A stretch of 64,000 bases of DNA from Methylophilus sp. Leaf416 (GTDB lineage: Bacteria; Pseudomonadota; Gammaproteobacteria; Burkholderiales; Methylophilaceae): contig NZ_LMQS01000001.1 of assembly GCF_001424665.1 (NCBI RefSeq), positions 683,225 through 747,224 of the forward strand, read 5' to 3'. Both the position numbers and the translations under genes were made by a program. Shown here in pieces: positions 33,959 to 41,620 of the stretch (position 1 is the stretch's first letter; the number at the start of each line of letters is the position of its first letter). Below the pieces are notes generated by a model. It was not told the DNA's origin. It was given only the letters and a program-made list of their open reading frames with translations, and did no database searches.

Positions 33959-35443
33959 ATGGCCCAATACAAAACTCCAGGCGTGTATGTAGAAGAAATC
34001 GTCAAGCTACCCCCGACAGTCACCGAGGTTGAAACCGCATTTCCGGTGTTTATCGGCTATACAGAAAAAGCTGAGCGCGATGGTGCATCGTTGTTGCAGG
34101 TGCCGACCAGAATCTCGTCCTTAGTTGAATATGAATCCTGCTTTGGTGGTGCGCCTGCACAGTCTGTGACGCTATGGCTAGATGAGCAAAACCAGGTCGC
34201 TGATACCAGGGTTGATCATGTTTTTTACCTGTATGACAGCTTGCGTTTGTATTTTTTTAATGGTGGCGGCCCATGCATGATAGTGTCAGTTGGCGGCTAC
34301 AGCAGTGCTATTTCCGCAGCAGCCCTTGCTCATGGATTAAGCAGTATTGAAAAGCTATCTGAGCCAACCATCATCGTGATGCCGGAAGCCGTTGCCACTG
34401 AAAAATATGGCGCGCCGCTATATATGGCTGCACTGGCGCAATGTGCAGAGGTGCACAACCGTATCGTTATTTGCGACTTGGGTTACCACTCAACCGATAC
34501 TGATTTTAGCGAAGTCGTGGATACATTCAGAAACGAGATCGGTAATGAGAATCTTAAATACGGAGCGGCTTATGGGCCATGGCTGATCAGTACTCTTCCC
34601 AGAGAAATCCGGTTTGCACATTTGGCCCTCAAGCGCACAACAGATGGCACCGACATCCGGCCGGAGAGCCTGACAAGCGATGCCAGTATTCTTGAATTGA
34701 TCGCACAGATCCGCCTGGCAGAAACCTCAGGAAACAGTGTTGAGATAGAAGCTACAGCAGTTAACACTCAAATTGGGCATAAATCTTTACAGCAGCTATA
34801 CAACGAACTCTACTCCCAGTTTGAATTATTCAAAACTTGGGTGACTCAATCGACGGCAGCCCTGAATACCATCCCGCCAGGCGGCGTAATGGCGGGCATT
34901 TATGCACGCGTAGATGCTAATCGTGGCGTCTGGAAAGCCCCGGCTAATGTGTCTATCAATGAGGTCGTAGAGCCTGTATTTGCAATCACAGATGACCTGC
35001 AAGAAACGCTGAACGTGCATGCTACGGGTAAATCCATCAATGCTATTCGTCGTTTTAGCGGCAAAGGGACCCTGGTGTGGGGCGCGCGGACCTTGGCAGG
35101 CAATGACAATGAGTGGCGTTACATCAGTGTGCGCAGATACTTCAACTTTATCGAAGCATCCGTTAAACAAGCGATTCAGGCATTTATATTTGAACCCAAC
35201 GATGCTAATACCTGGGTCAAAATTAAAGCCATGATTGAAAGTTTCCTAACACTGCAGTGGCGTGTAGGCGCATTACAAGGTGCTAAACCTGAACATGCTT
35301 TTTACGTAGCTATTGGCTTGAACAAGACCATGACAGCCTTGGATATCTTAGAGGGGCGCATGCTACTGGAGATCGGGTTGGCCAGCGTGAGGCCAGCTGA
35401 ATTTATCATTCTGAAATTTAGCCAGAAAATGGCTCAGAATTAA
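33959..35443 (+). CDS. Contractile tail sheath protein
   Basis: 494-residue sheath subunit. Family marks: YKTPGVYVEEI at residues 4-14, TAFPVFIGYTEKA near 26-40, FFNGGGPCMIVSVGGY near 98-113, PPGGVMAGIYARVDANRGVWKAPAN near 305-330 (conserved in sheath domain), and the C-terminal WRVGALQGAKPEHAFYV and IGLASVRPAEFIILKFSQ. It belongs to phage-tail/eCIS sheath proteins. Only a broken DUF4255 gene accompanies it; no tube, baseplate, ATPase or effector genes are near, so it seems a remnant or a reused single component. Strong terminator after it. Confidence 0.92.
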   Translation: MAQYKTPGVYVEEIVKLPPTVTEVETAFPVFIGYTEKAERDGASLLQVPTRISSLVEYESCFGGAPAQSVTLWLDEQNQVADTRVDHVFYLYDSLRLYFFNGGGPCMIVSVGGYSSAISAAALAHGLSSIEKLSEPTIIVMPEAVATEKYGAPLYMAALAQCAEVHNRIVICDLGYHSTDTDFSEVVDTFRNEIGNENLKYGAAYGPWLISTLPREIRFAHLALKRTTDGTDIRPESLTSDASILELIAQIRLAETSGNSVEIEATAVNTQIGHKSLQQLYNELYSQFELFKTWVTQSTAALNTIPPGGVMAGIYARVDANRGVWKAPANVSINEVVEPVFAITDDLQETLNVHATGKSINAIRRFSGKGTLVWGARTLAGNDNEWRYISVRRYFNFIEASVKQAIQAFIFEPNDANTWVKIKAMIESFLTLQWRVGALQGAKPEHAFYVAIGLNKTMTALDILEGRMLLEIGLASVRPAEFIILKFSQKMAQN

Positions 35444-35466
35444 TTCTTATCAACGTTGAGACATAA

Positions 35467-35500
35467 AAAAATGGAGAGGCTACATTGCCTCTCCATTTTT
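35467..35500. terminator. Bidirectional terminator
   Basis: 14-bp stem AAAAATGGAGAGGC/GCCTCTCCATTTTT with loop TACATT between sheath gene (+) and Csp-like gene (-). Confidence 0.92.
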
Positions 35501-35514
35501 ATTCTTGATAGTGC

Positions 35515-35853
35515 TTATGCATACTCGGCAACACCTACCTTGAGGCATTCTTCGGCACAACGTCTGCAAGCTTCCGCACAGAGACGGCAATGCTCAGATG
35601 CATGTTTTTCACATTCTTCCGCACAGGCAGTACAAATCTCAGCACAGTCCTCGCAGACCAAATCAACAAACTCACTACCACGGGCAATAAATGAAGCTGT
35701 CAGACGGCAAAAGTCGGCACAATCCATGTCATGTTCAATGCAGGTTCGCATCATCGGGTTGGCTTCGCTTTCGCAAGCGATGGCACAGCTGTCACATGCA
35801 TCTGCAGCCTTTTTACAGAGATCCATGCACAATTTTAAATTCTGTTCGTTCAT
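35515..35853 (-). CDS. Four-helix-bundle copper-binding protein (Csp/DUF326-like)
   Basis: 112 residues with about 17 cysteines in CxxxC and CxxC spacing (CMDLCKKAADACDSCAIACE, then CIEHDMDCADFC, CEDCAEICTACAEECEKH, CRLCAEACRRCAEEC). The pattern lines a four-helix bundle that stores many Cu(I) ions. No signal peptide, so it is a cytosolic Csp3-like form. In methanotrophs and methylotrophs Csp proteins serve copper storage; a purely detoxifying role is the alternative. Confidence 0.9.
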   Translation of the reverse strand: MNEQNLKLCMDLCKKAADACDSCAIACESEANPMMRTCIEHDMDCADFCRLTASFIARGSEFVDLVCEDCAEICTACAEECEKHASEHCRLCAEACRRCAEECLKVGVAEYA

Positions 35854-35959
35854 CTTAATCTCCCAAATAATAAATCAGCTGTCAGGAACCACATTTGATA
35901 ATAGTGACTTACGTTCTCACCCCTATTGAAAAGGAGTGAAAACGTAAATTTACAGAGGG

Positions 35960-36265
35960 TTATTTACCCTGTTGAACGTTAGTACCACCATCAGCAGGTT
36001 GCTCATGGAAGCGTTTGCTTTTTTCCATATTGCTGCCAGGCTTGGATTGTTTATTACCAGAGCCTTGGTTGGCACTGTTACCATTGTTGTTGTCTTGCTG
36101 TTCTTGCAGGTAATCACCATTTTTGGTGGTGTTAGGCACTTCTTTTTTCTGCTGATGCGCAGGCGGTACATCACGACCCGCTCCAGCATTAGTGTCGGCT
36201 GCAAAGGCAGCAGTCGTCGTACACATAAACAGGCCTGCAAGTAAAACTGTGAGTAATTTATTCAT
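35960..36265 (-). CDS. Secreted disordered Asn/Gln/Gly-rich protein
   Basis: 101-residue protein with a clear signal peptide (about 1-22, AFA-A). The mature part is hydrophilic and low complexity (NNNGNSANQGSGNKQSK), with no hydrophobic core, and looks intrinsically disordered. No known domain. A stress box lies about 95 bp upstream, and it resembles in composition the small Gln-rich proteins at 37178 and 37580, so a desiccation/hydrophilin role is inferred. Confidence 0.75.
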   Translation of the reverse strand: MNKLLTVLLAGLFMCTTTAAFAADTNAGAGRDVPPAHQQKKEVPNTTKNGDYLQEQQDNNNGNSANQGSGNKQSKPGSNMEKSKRFHEQPADGGTNVQQGK

Positions 36266-36358
36266 GGTATCTCCTCAAAAATTATTGGATTGCTTCTTAT
36301 TTTAGAAGCGTGATAACCATGTTACTTACCCACGTTTTACTTGTATGTAAGCAGGGCT

Positions 36359-36375
36359 ACGAATGTGATGTAGGA
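36359..36375 (-). promoter_or_regulatory. Stress box variant (TCCTAC-N6-TTCGT)
   Basis: Minus-strand box about 94 bp upstream of the start of the secreted protein gene at 36265. Left half perfect; right half deviates from ATCAG. Confidence 0.45.
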
Positions 36376-36387
36376 TAATGACGAGCG

Positions 36388-36921
36388 CTAACTATCCTCG
36401 TTACCGGTCAGGCTGCCATGGCTACGAATCCAGGCAATTACCTTCAATAACTCATCCGGTGAGATACCATTATTAGGGTCGGAAGGGTCCATCAGGCCTT
36501 TACCTTTTGCACCCATACCGCCATTAGTACCATTCCATACCGTTTCAAACATGCCTTTGTTAGTGGCATCTTTGGCATAATTATAATTTGGGCCAGTCAA
36601 TGCCGGGCCTACCTGGCCACCGGCTTCAGGGCCATGACACTGTGTACATGAATACAGCTGGAAAATTTTCTTACCGGCTTTAATCGCATCATCCTTACCC
36701 ACATAAGGGTTTTTACCAGTGGCTAAAAATTCTTTCGCTGCTGGCGTATCAAATAACTCAGGTTTGATTTCCAATGGGGAGCCATCCTGAGTTTTCACGA
36801 ATTTGATGGCCGGTCCACTGGCACCTGCAGAAGCAGCCTCACCAGAACCGGATTCATTTTTGTTACAGGCCGTAAGGCCTGTGATCAACACCAACATGCC
36901 AAGTCCGAGCTTAGTATTCAT
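36388..36921 (-). CDS. Cytochrome c(L)-like lipoprotein (XoxG/MxaG family)
   Basis: Class I c-type cytochrome of the methanol dehydrogenase electron acceptor type. 177 residues from ATG 36921 (the longer frame to 37044 lacks a signal). Lipoprotein signal with lipobox LTAC at about 16-19, heme motif CTQCH at 92-96, and the family segments KEFLATGKNPYVGKDDAI, GPALTGPNYNYAKDAT, FETVWNGTNGGMG and SPDELLKVIAWIRSHGS. Cytochrome c(L) normally is periplasmic and sits in mxa/xox operons; here it stands alone and would be membrane-anchored, so it could serve another PQQ dehydrogenase. A variant stress box lies 119 bp upstream. Confidence 0.85.
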   Translation of the reverse strand: MNTKLGLGMLVLITGLTACNKNESGSGEAASAGASGPAIKFVKTQDGSPLEIKPELFDTPAAKEFLATGKNPYVGKDDAIKAGKKIFQLYSCTQCHGPEAGGQVGPALTGPNYNYAKDATNKGMFETVWNGTNGGMGAKGKGLMDPSDPNNGISPDELLKVIAWIRSHGSLTGNEDS

Positions 36922-37039
36922 GCTTATTCTCCTTAGTATTAAATGTTCTCTTGAAAAATTATTGTAGTCACTGCTTATATAAGCATTGCTTGCAGACCGA
37001 TTATGAATAAAACAGAAAGTGCCGCCCATGTAAGAATGG

Positions 37040-37056
37040 CGCAATCTTTTGTAGGA
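37040..37056 (-). promoter_or_regulatory. Stress box variant (TCCTAC-N6-TTGCG)
   Basis: Minus-strand, about 119 bp upstream of the cytochrome gene start at 36921. Left half perfect, right half weak. Confidence 0.4.
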
Positions 37057-37120
37057 CGATTCGGACAGAAGATTTTTTTCGCTATCAAATCTGGAAGGAT
37101 TTCATCAGCCTCAGGCATTA

Positions 37121-37147
37121 AAAAAGCCCGGATTTCTCCAGGCTTTT
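37121..37147 (-). terminator. Terminator after the 55-aa Gln-rich gene
   Basis: Hairpin AAAAGCC..GGA TTTC TCC..GGCTTTT (one mismatch pair in the middle), T-rich on the minus-strand side, 31 bp after the stop of the 37178-37345 gene. Confidence 0.75.
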
Positions 37148-37177
37148 CTATATGCAGCTAGTTAGAATTTGCTTACT

Positions 37178-37345
37178 CTAGCCGTGCTGCTTGTTACTTT
37201 GCTGACGGGACTTATCTTGCTGGCTACCAGGCGATTGCTGTTTTCCACCTTGCGCATGTTGCTGCTGATCTTTGCTGGTAGAGCCAGATATTTTAGAACT
37301 TGATTTATCCTGCTGCTGATTTTTGTTATTTTGTACATTTGCCAT
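37178..37345 (-). CDS. 55-aa Gln/Ser-rich disordered protein
   Basis: Short gene read directly from the minus strand: ATG at 37345, TAG ending at 37178, with AAGGAG seven bases upstream. The peptide starts MANVQNNKNQQQDKSSS and ends QDKSRQQSNKQHG; 15 of its 55 residues are Gln, with many Ser, Lys and Asn and no hydrophobic segment. Its own terminator and stress box support a real gene. It resembles the start of the next gene upstream at 37580 in composition. Function unknown; hydrophilin-like by composition. Confidence 0.75.
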   Translation of the reverse strand: MANVQNNKNQQQDKSSSKISGSTSKDQQQHAQGGKQQSPGSQQDKSRQQSNKQHG

Positions 37346-37471
37346 TGTTAAATCTCCTTCGGAATATTATTTAGTCAAACCGTTACTTGAATGACCTAAA
37401 TGTTTCTTGAGAAATATAGTAACGTGAGTTCATGATAAAAGTGTTTTAGCAATGACTTTATCGTGAAAGCG

Positions 37472-37488
37472 CCTAATCTGCTGTCAGA
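37472..37488 (-). promoter_or_regulatory. Stress box variant (TCTGAC-N6-TTAGG)
   Basis: Minus-strand, 127 bp upstream of the 55-aa gene start. Left half is the TCTGAC version, as at 38131 and 39814. Confidence 0.4.
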
Positions 37489-37531
37489 ATATCCAACCTT
37501 TTCCCCCATATATAACCAATTGTCAGAAACA

Positions 37532-37559
37532 AAAAAACCTGGATGACTCCAGGTTTTTT
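37532..37559. terminator. Terminator after the Gln-rich 144-aa gene
   Basis: Perfect 12-bp stem AAAAAACCTGGA/TCCAGGTTTTTT with loop TGAC; serves the minus-strand gene at 37580. Confidence 0.9.
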
Positions 37560-37579
37560 ATGATCAAGCGTAGCAGGCA

Positions 37580-38014
37580 TTAATTACCACTATCGCCTTC
37601 ACCTTGCTTATTGCCACCTGACAAAGGCTGGCTACCAGGCGCCTCATCTTTACCAATATTGGACTGTTGCTTTTGGGCTGGGTCAAGATGCTCAGTACCT
37701 GCCCCAATGCCTTGTTGCTGTTGATCTTGCTTAGGCTGATTCTGTCCTTGTTGGCTTGAATTCTGGCCTTGCTGATTATGCTGACCCTGGTTTTTCTGAT
37801 CTTGGCTGGATTGACCCTGGTTCTGCTGACCTTGTCTTTGTTGATCCTGACCTGGTTGAACCTGATTCTTCTGGTCCTGGTTGTGTTGACCTTGGTTGTG
37901 TTGACCTTGGCCTGCTTGATTTTGCCCTTGCTGGCCTTGACCTTGTTGGCTTTGATTCTGCTGACCTTGATTTTTCTGATCTTGGCCTACTTGATTATCT
38001 TGTGGATTTGACAT
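37580..38014 (-). CDS. Gln-rich low-complexity protein of NQGQ-type repeats
   Basis: 144 residues, over a third Gln, with irregular repeats of GQ/NQ/DQ units (QGQHNQGQHNQDQKNQ is one stretch) up to about residue 100, then an acidic, less repetitive tail. No signal, no hydrophobic segment, so cytosolic and disordered. A tandem DNA repeat of about 12-18 bp underlies it, so length variation between strains is likely. Good AGGAG leader. A variant stress box lies 117 bp upstream. Possible role: desiccation or osmotic protection, or a phase-separating protein; unproven. Confidence 0.75.
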   Translation of the reverse strand: MSNPQDNQVGQDQKNQGQQNQSQQGQGQQGQNQAGQGQHNQGQHNQDQKNQVQPGQDQQRQGQQNQGQSSQDQKNQGQHNQQGQNSSQQGQNQPKQDQQQQGIGAGTEHLDPAQKQQSNIGKDEAPGSQPLSGGNKQGEGDSGN

Positions 38015-38130
38015 ATCGCTTCTCCTAATGTGTAGATGCAGCCAAAGGGTTAGTAGGCTGAATCCCTAATTTTAAATTTAACCCTAAGTTATCTTAGGTG
38101 ACCCCAACTGCCGCGGTTATCATCCAATGA

Positions 38131-38147
38131 CGTATTCTGTTGTCAGA
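38131..38147 (-). promoter_or_regulatory. Stress box variant (TCTGAC-N6-ATACG)
   Basis: Minus-strand, 117 bp upstream of the Gln-rich gene start at 38014; right half like the 45827 box (TTACG). Confidence 0.4.
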
Positions 38148-38222
38148 CAAACTAATGCTAAACGGTTAACATTTAATAAACATGTCCGCTAATTAATCTA
38201 CCCGGCGACATGTGGAAAATGG

Positions 38223-39086
38223 TTAGCCATTCACAACTTCACCACCGTTTGCATGTAAAACCTGGCCAGTCATATACGAAGAGTCCTGGCAGGCTAAAAA
38301 AACATACGCAGGCGCAATTTCACTTGGCTGCCCTGGGCGCTTCATTGGCACCTGATTACCAAACTCACTCACTTTCTTCTCATCAAAAGTGGAAGGGATC
38401 AAAGGTGTCCACACCGGCCCTGGAGCGACAGCGTTTACATAAATCTCTTCTTCGACCAACTGCTTTGCTAATGAACGGGTAAATGAAACCACCGCGCCTT
38501 TGGTCGATGAGTAATCCAGCAGTTCAGGGCTGCCACGATAAGCGGTAACGGAAGTGGTATTAATAATGTGGCTCTTTTTCGGCAAATGCGGCAATGCCGC
38601 CTTGACCAGGTAAAACATAGAGAAAATATTGTTGCGGAAAGTATGTTCCAGTTGTCGCTGAGTAATATCGAGGATACTTTTTTGCGGAAATTGCTGGGCG
38701 GCGTTGTTAATCACAATATCCAGCTTGCCAAACTGTTTTAAAGTATTCAGCACGGATTGCTGACAAAATGCTTCATCTGAAATATCTCCCGGCAGTAACA
38801 AACATTTGCTACCGTAAGATTCGACCAGCGCTTTCGTCTTATGCGCATCCTCGTGCTCATCAAGATAGACAATCGCCACATTGGCGCCTTCAGCTGCAAA
38901 GTGCACCGCCACTGCGCGTCCAATACCACTATCACCGCCGGTAATGATGGCTACTTTATCTTTTAATTTACCACCTGCACTATATGCAGCATCAATATAA
39001 ACTGGTGCTGGCTTCATCTCTTCTTCCGAACCCGGTTGATCTTCCTGATGTTGTGGCGGGTTAAGTTTTTCTTTTGCTGCTTCCAT
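38223..39086 (-). CDS. SDR oxidoreductase of the stress-linked YhdG/YdaD-like group
   Basis: 287-residue SDR with an N-terminal extension of about 40 residues (PPQHQEDQPGSEEEMKP) characteristic of stress-induced bacterial SDRs. TGGDSGIGRAVA at 48-59, NNAAQQ near 127, catalytic Ser in NTTSVTAYRG near 177, Tyr-Lys in YSSTKG near 191-195, and TGQVLHANGGEVVNG C-terminus. It is probably NADP-dependent; the substrate is unknown. It sits among small stress proteins; no perfect stress box precedes it. Confidence 0.92.
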   Translation of the reverse strand: MEAAKEKLNPPQHQEDQPGSEEEMKPAPVYIDAAYSAGGKLKDKVAIITGGDSGIGRAVAVHFAAEGANVAIVYLDEHEDAHKTKALVESYGSKCLLLPGDISDEAFCQQSVLNTLKQFGKLDIVINNAAQQFPQKSILDITQRQLEHTFRNNIFSMFYLVKAALPHLPKKSHIINTTSVTAYRGSPELLDYSSTKGAVVSFTRSLAKQLVEEEIYVNAVAPGPVWTPLIPSTFDEKKVSEFGNQVPMKRPGQPSEIAPAYVFLACQDSSYMTGQVLHANGGEVVNG

Positions 39087-39176
39087 ACAAGTTCTCCTAA
39101 CGGCTAGTTGGCAGGATAGCTAACTAGCAAAACTACTGTGCTTCATGTGCGTATATCTGTGACATGTGTTCTAGGT

Positions 39177-39206
39177 GGAAAAACCAGGTTATCACCTGGC
39201 TTTTTC
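39177..39206 (-). terminator. Terminator after the 107-aa secreted gene
   Basis: Hairpin GGAAAAACCAGGT / ACCTGGCTTTTTCC with one bulged base and TATC loop, downstream of the minus-strand gene ending at 39226. Confidence 0.75.
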
Positions 39207-39225
39207 CAGAGTGGCTTTCTGTGAC

Positions 39226-39549
39226 CTAATTCTGCAGATTGTTTTCAAACGAGGTAGGCTGCATAGGCTCTCGAGGGGGAGGAATATCTTTCTCGCGGTT
39301 TGGCAAACCTTCAGCAGGTACTTCTGGTGGCACAATCACGCCGCGCTCGTGTGGCATTTTCGGTGGCACATTCACGCTATCCGAATCCATATCACAGGAA
39401 GGTTTTTTTGAGTTTGGGGAGTTATCACAGGGGGGCACTGCATTATTTACCGGAGGTTTGGTGAGGGGCTTTTTAACTGGTTTATCAGCACCCCAGGCCG
39501 TCCCTATCATTGGCATCATTACAAGTATCATCACAATTAATTTACGCAT
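39226..39549 (-). CDS. Secreted proline-rich protein
   Basis: 107 residues: signal peptide 1-20 (AWG-A), then a Pro/Lys/Asn-rich hydrophilic chain (KPVKKPLTKPPVNNAVPP, two Cys at about 41 and 52) and no known domain. Periplasmic or extracellular and disordered. A perfect stress box lies 117 bp upstream, linking it to the surrounding stress genes. Function unknown. Confidence 0.7.
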   Translation of the reverse strand: MRKLIVMILVMMPMIGTAWGADKPVKKPLTKPPVNNAVPPCDNSPNSKKPSCDMDSDSVNVPPKMPHERGVIVPPEVPAEGLPNREKDIPPPREPMQPTSFENNLQN

Positions 39550-39665
39550 AACTACTGCTCCTTTATTTATTGTTAAGGGAAATACTACTGAACCAGAAAT
39601 AAACGGTTTTATTGAATTTCCACGTTATTTTAGGGGCACATTAATAACCATGTCATAGGCAAAAA

Positions 39666-39682
39666 CTGATTTCACTGTAGGA
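39666..39682 (-). promoter_or_regulatory. Stress box (TCCTAC-N6-ATCAG)
   Basis: Perfect minus-strand box, 117 bp upstream of the secreted proline-rich gene start at 39549. Confidence 0.6.
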
Positions 39683-39802
39683 ATCGGTTTCAATTTTTGT
39701 ACTAATTGAGCGTTGCAACAAGAAAAAAACGTCAAATTCGAGAGGGGTAATTTAGCCAGATATTAGCCATGAATTAGGCACCTTAACAGGCGTAAAGACT
39801 TG

Positions 39803-39830
39803 TGTCAGACAGGTCTGACAATACAATCAG
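39803..39830 (+). promoter_or_regulatory. Palindrome TGTCAGAC-AG-GTCTGACA with overlapping stress box variant
   Basis: Perfect 8-bp-arm inverted repeat at 39803-39820. Its right arm overlaps TCTGAC-N6-ATCAG at 39814-39830. It lies 167 bp before the 67-aa gene at 39997 on the plus strand, in a 447-bp divergent intergenic region (39550-39996) that otherwise shows nothing I can support. Confidence 0.5.
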
Positions 39831-39996
39831 TAGCCGACCTATGTTGAAAAACATACTTCATTTTTACACTCAAGCCTTCGTTTGACAGTAATCATCATTT
39901 TCTGAAAGCTGGAAAATTGATCTCAGCCTGACTCATGCAAAATGCTGTGGGTTCATTAGAAGTTTTCAGTTAAATCATGTATTAGCAGGAGTCTTT

Positions 39997-40200
39997 ATGC
40001 GTAATACCAATCAAGCTCTATCCATGTACGAAAACTCGCTGTATGAAAACTCGCTGGTTTCTGCAATGAGTGTTGAGAAAGCCAGGATGGAGATCGCCAA
40101 AGCGCGTTTACTACTCGCCTGCCCTCGTCCGATGTTGGCGAATTCGTATGATTCAAACGATGCTGATTTTTCGACTAACCCTGATTCAGATAATGCCTAG
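39997..40200 (+). CDS. 67-aa hypothetical protein with a duplicated YENSL unit
   Basis: Small protein led by AGGAG-type sequence (GCAGGAGTCTTT before ATG). It contains a tandem MYENSLYENSLV unit, encoded by an in-frame repeat, followed by a helical SAMSVEKARMEIAKARLLLACP segment and an acidic tail. No TM or known family. It is 35 bp upstream of the CFA-synthase-like gene and probably leads that operon. Confidence 0.6.
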   Translation: MRNTNQALSMYENSLYENSLVSAMSVEKARMEIAKARLLLACPRPMLANSYDSNDADFSTNPDSDNA

Positions 40201-40235
40201 CCATTGTTTTACAGATCAATTTGGAGACAGATAAC

Positions 40236-41582
40236 ATGTTAAGCAACACTCATCACCTGCTTCCATTTGATCAAGCATGGCAATTTGACGAAACCAGTTT
40301 AACTTTCTCATCCAGTTTACCTAGTGCATCCAACGAATTACCCTCGCCTGATACTGCCGGTGCAGTCAATGAAACATCGAAAGCACGTTTTATCCTGAAC
40401 CGTTTATTCCAGGACTATAGTGGATCGTTTGCGGTTCGCTTATGGAATGGCAGCATGCTTTATATCGGCAACGACACACCTGCATTTACATTTTGCCTGG
40501 AACAAGCGTCAGTGTTGCGCGACATGGTGTTTTTCAGTGATCCGGCTCGTTTGGCAGAGGCCTACTTTGCCGGTGAAGTACAAATTTTAGGTGATTTCAA
40601 TGCAGCTATGCAGCTGCGTTATTATTTTGAGTCGCTGTCATTGCCACTGCATGAAAAATTGGGACTGGTATTTAAAGCGCTGACACTTGCTGATAATCAG
40701 ACTGATGTTGCCGAAACAGACCAACATACTGTTGCAACCAATCAATTGCAAAAAAATGAATCCCCAGCATTTACCCTTGATTACGACCTACCCAGTGCTT
40801 TTTACCGTTTGTGGCTAGATGAAAGAATGCTGCATTCATGTGCCTTTTTTAGCAATGCTTCACAAGACCTTGCTCAAGCGCAGCATAACCAGCTCGATCT
40901 TATATGCCTGAAACTGCATCTGCAACATGGCGACAGGTTATTGGATGTGAGTGGTAGCTGGGGCGGACTGGCATATTGGGCGGCTAAAAACTATGGTGCA
41001 TTTGTACACACTTTAGTCCAAAACCCTGAACAATATGCGCACGTATCTGCCGAGATCAAAAAACAAGGGCTGGAAAAACTGGTGACTGTGGAGCAAGGTC
41101 GATATGACAGTTTGTCCGATTTTGCGTGCTACGACAAAGCCGTGAATATTGATGTTTGCGGACAGGTTGGCGAACAAAACCTGCGAGCTTATCTCGCTAA
41201 AATCCATCAGGTGCTGAAACCAGGCGGATTGCTCCTTCATCATGCCATCACCACTGAAAGCCCTGGTCGCCAGCATGAGCTCTCCACCGAATTCATTAAC
41301 CGCCAGATATTTGCTGATGGTCCCTTAACCTCCCTATCCCATTTTCGCGAACAAATGCATGCGGCAAAGCTGGAAGTATTTAACGTGGAGGGGTTGCGTC
41401 GGCACCAGGCACTGACATTACGCCGCTGGCTGGCAAAAATGGAACAATTTCACCAAGAAATTACACAGATCGTCGGTGAGCGTACTTATCGCATCTGGCG
41501 CCTGTATATGACAGCTTGCGCCATTCAGTTTGAACAAGGCGTCACCGGCACTCACCAGATTCTCGCCGTCCGCACAACATAA
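40236..41582 (+). CDS. Cyclopropane-fatty-acid synthase-like methyltransferase, degenerate
   Basis: 448 residues from ATG 40236 (GGAGA upstream; the 40221 start falls before the ribosome binding site). C-terminal class I methyltransferase of the CFA synthase type: LDLICLKLHLQ, then LLDVSGSWGGLAYWA, LKPGGLLLHHAIT, and TYRIWRLYM. The SAM loop reads DVSGSWGG instead of DIGCGWGG, and the catalytic MFEHVG motif reads VCGQVG, so the Glu and His of the bicarbonate site are missing. The usual YSCAYF reads HSCAFF. It may therefore not make cyclopropane lipids. Operon with the 67-aa gene and downstream sugar dehydrogenase. Confidence 0.85.
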   Translation: MLSNTHHLLPFDQAWQFDETSLTFSSSLPSASNELPSPDTAGAVNETSKARFILNRLFQDYSGSFAVRLWNGSMLYIGNDTPAFTFCLEQASVLRDMVFFSDPARLAEAYFAGEVQILGDFNAAMQLRYYFESLSLPLHEKLGLVFKALTLADNQTDVAETDQHTVATNQLQKNESPAFTLDYDLPSAFYRLWLDERMLHSCAFFSNASQDLAQAQHNQLDLICLKLHLQHGDRLLDVSGSWGGLAYWAAKNYGAFVHTLVQNPEQYAHVSAEIKKQGLEKLVTVEQGRYDSLSDFACYDKAVNIDVCGQVGEQNLRAYLAKIHQVLKPGGLLLHHAITTESPGRQHELSTEFINRQIFADGPLTSLSHFREQMHAAKLEVFNVEGLRRHQALTLRRWLAKMEQFHQEITQIVGERTYRIWRLYMTACAIQFEQGVTGTHQILAVRTT

Positions 41583-41620
41583 TTAAATTGCCATCATAAA
41601 ATAGCCTGAGGAGTTACAAC

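Noticed and set aside
35881-35886. CCTGAC sequence upstream of the Csp-like gene as another stress box
   Set aside because: Only about 28 bp from the start, while the other boxes are 75-167 bp away, and both halves deviate; most likely chance.
37756-38028. Plus-strand hydrophobic frame opposite the Gln-rich gene as a membrane protein
   Set aside because: CAG/CAA repeats on the opposite strand read as Leu/Val-like codons; it is a shadow of the low-complexity gene, and the minus strand has the ribosome binding site and terminator.
38210-38482. Plus-strand 90-codon frame over the 3' end of the SDR gene
   Set aside because: Antisense to a well-supported SDR gene; no start signal or homology pattern.
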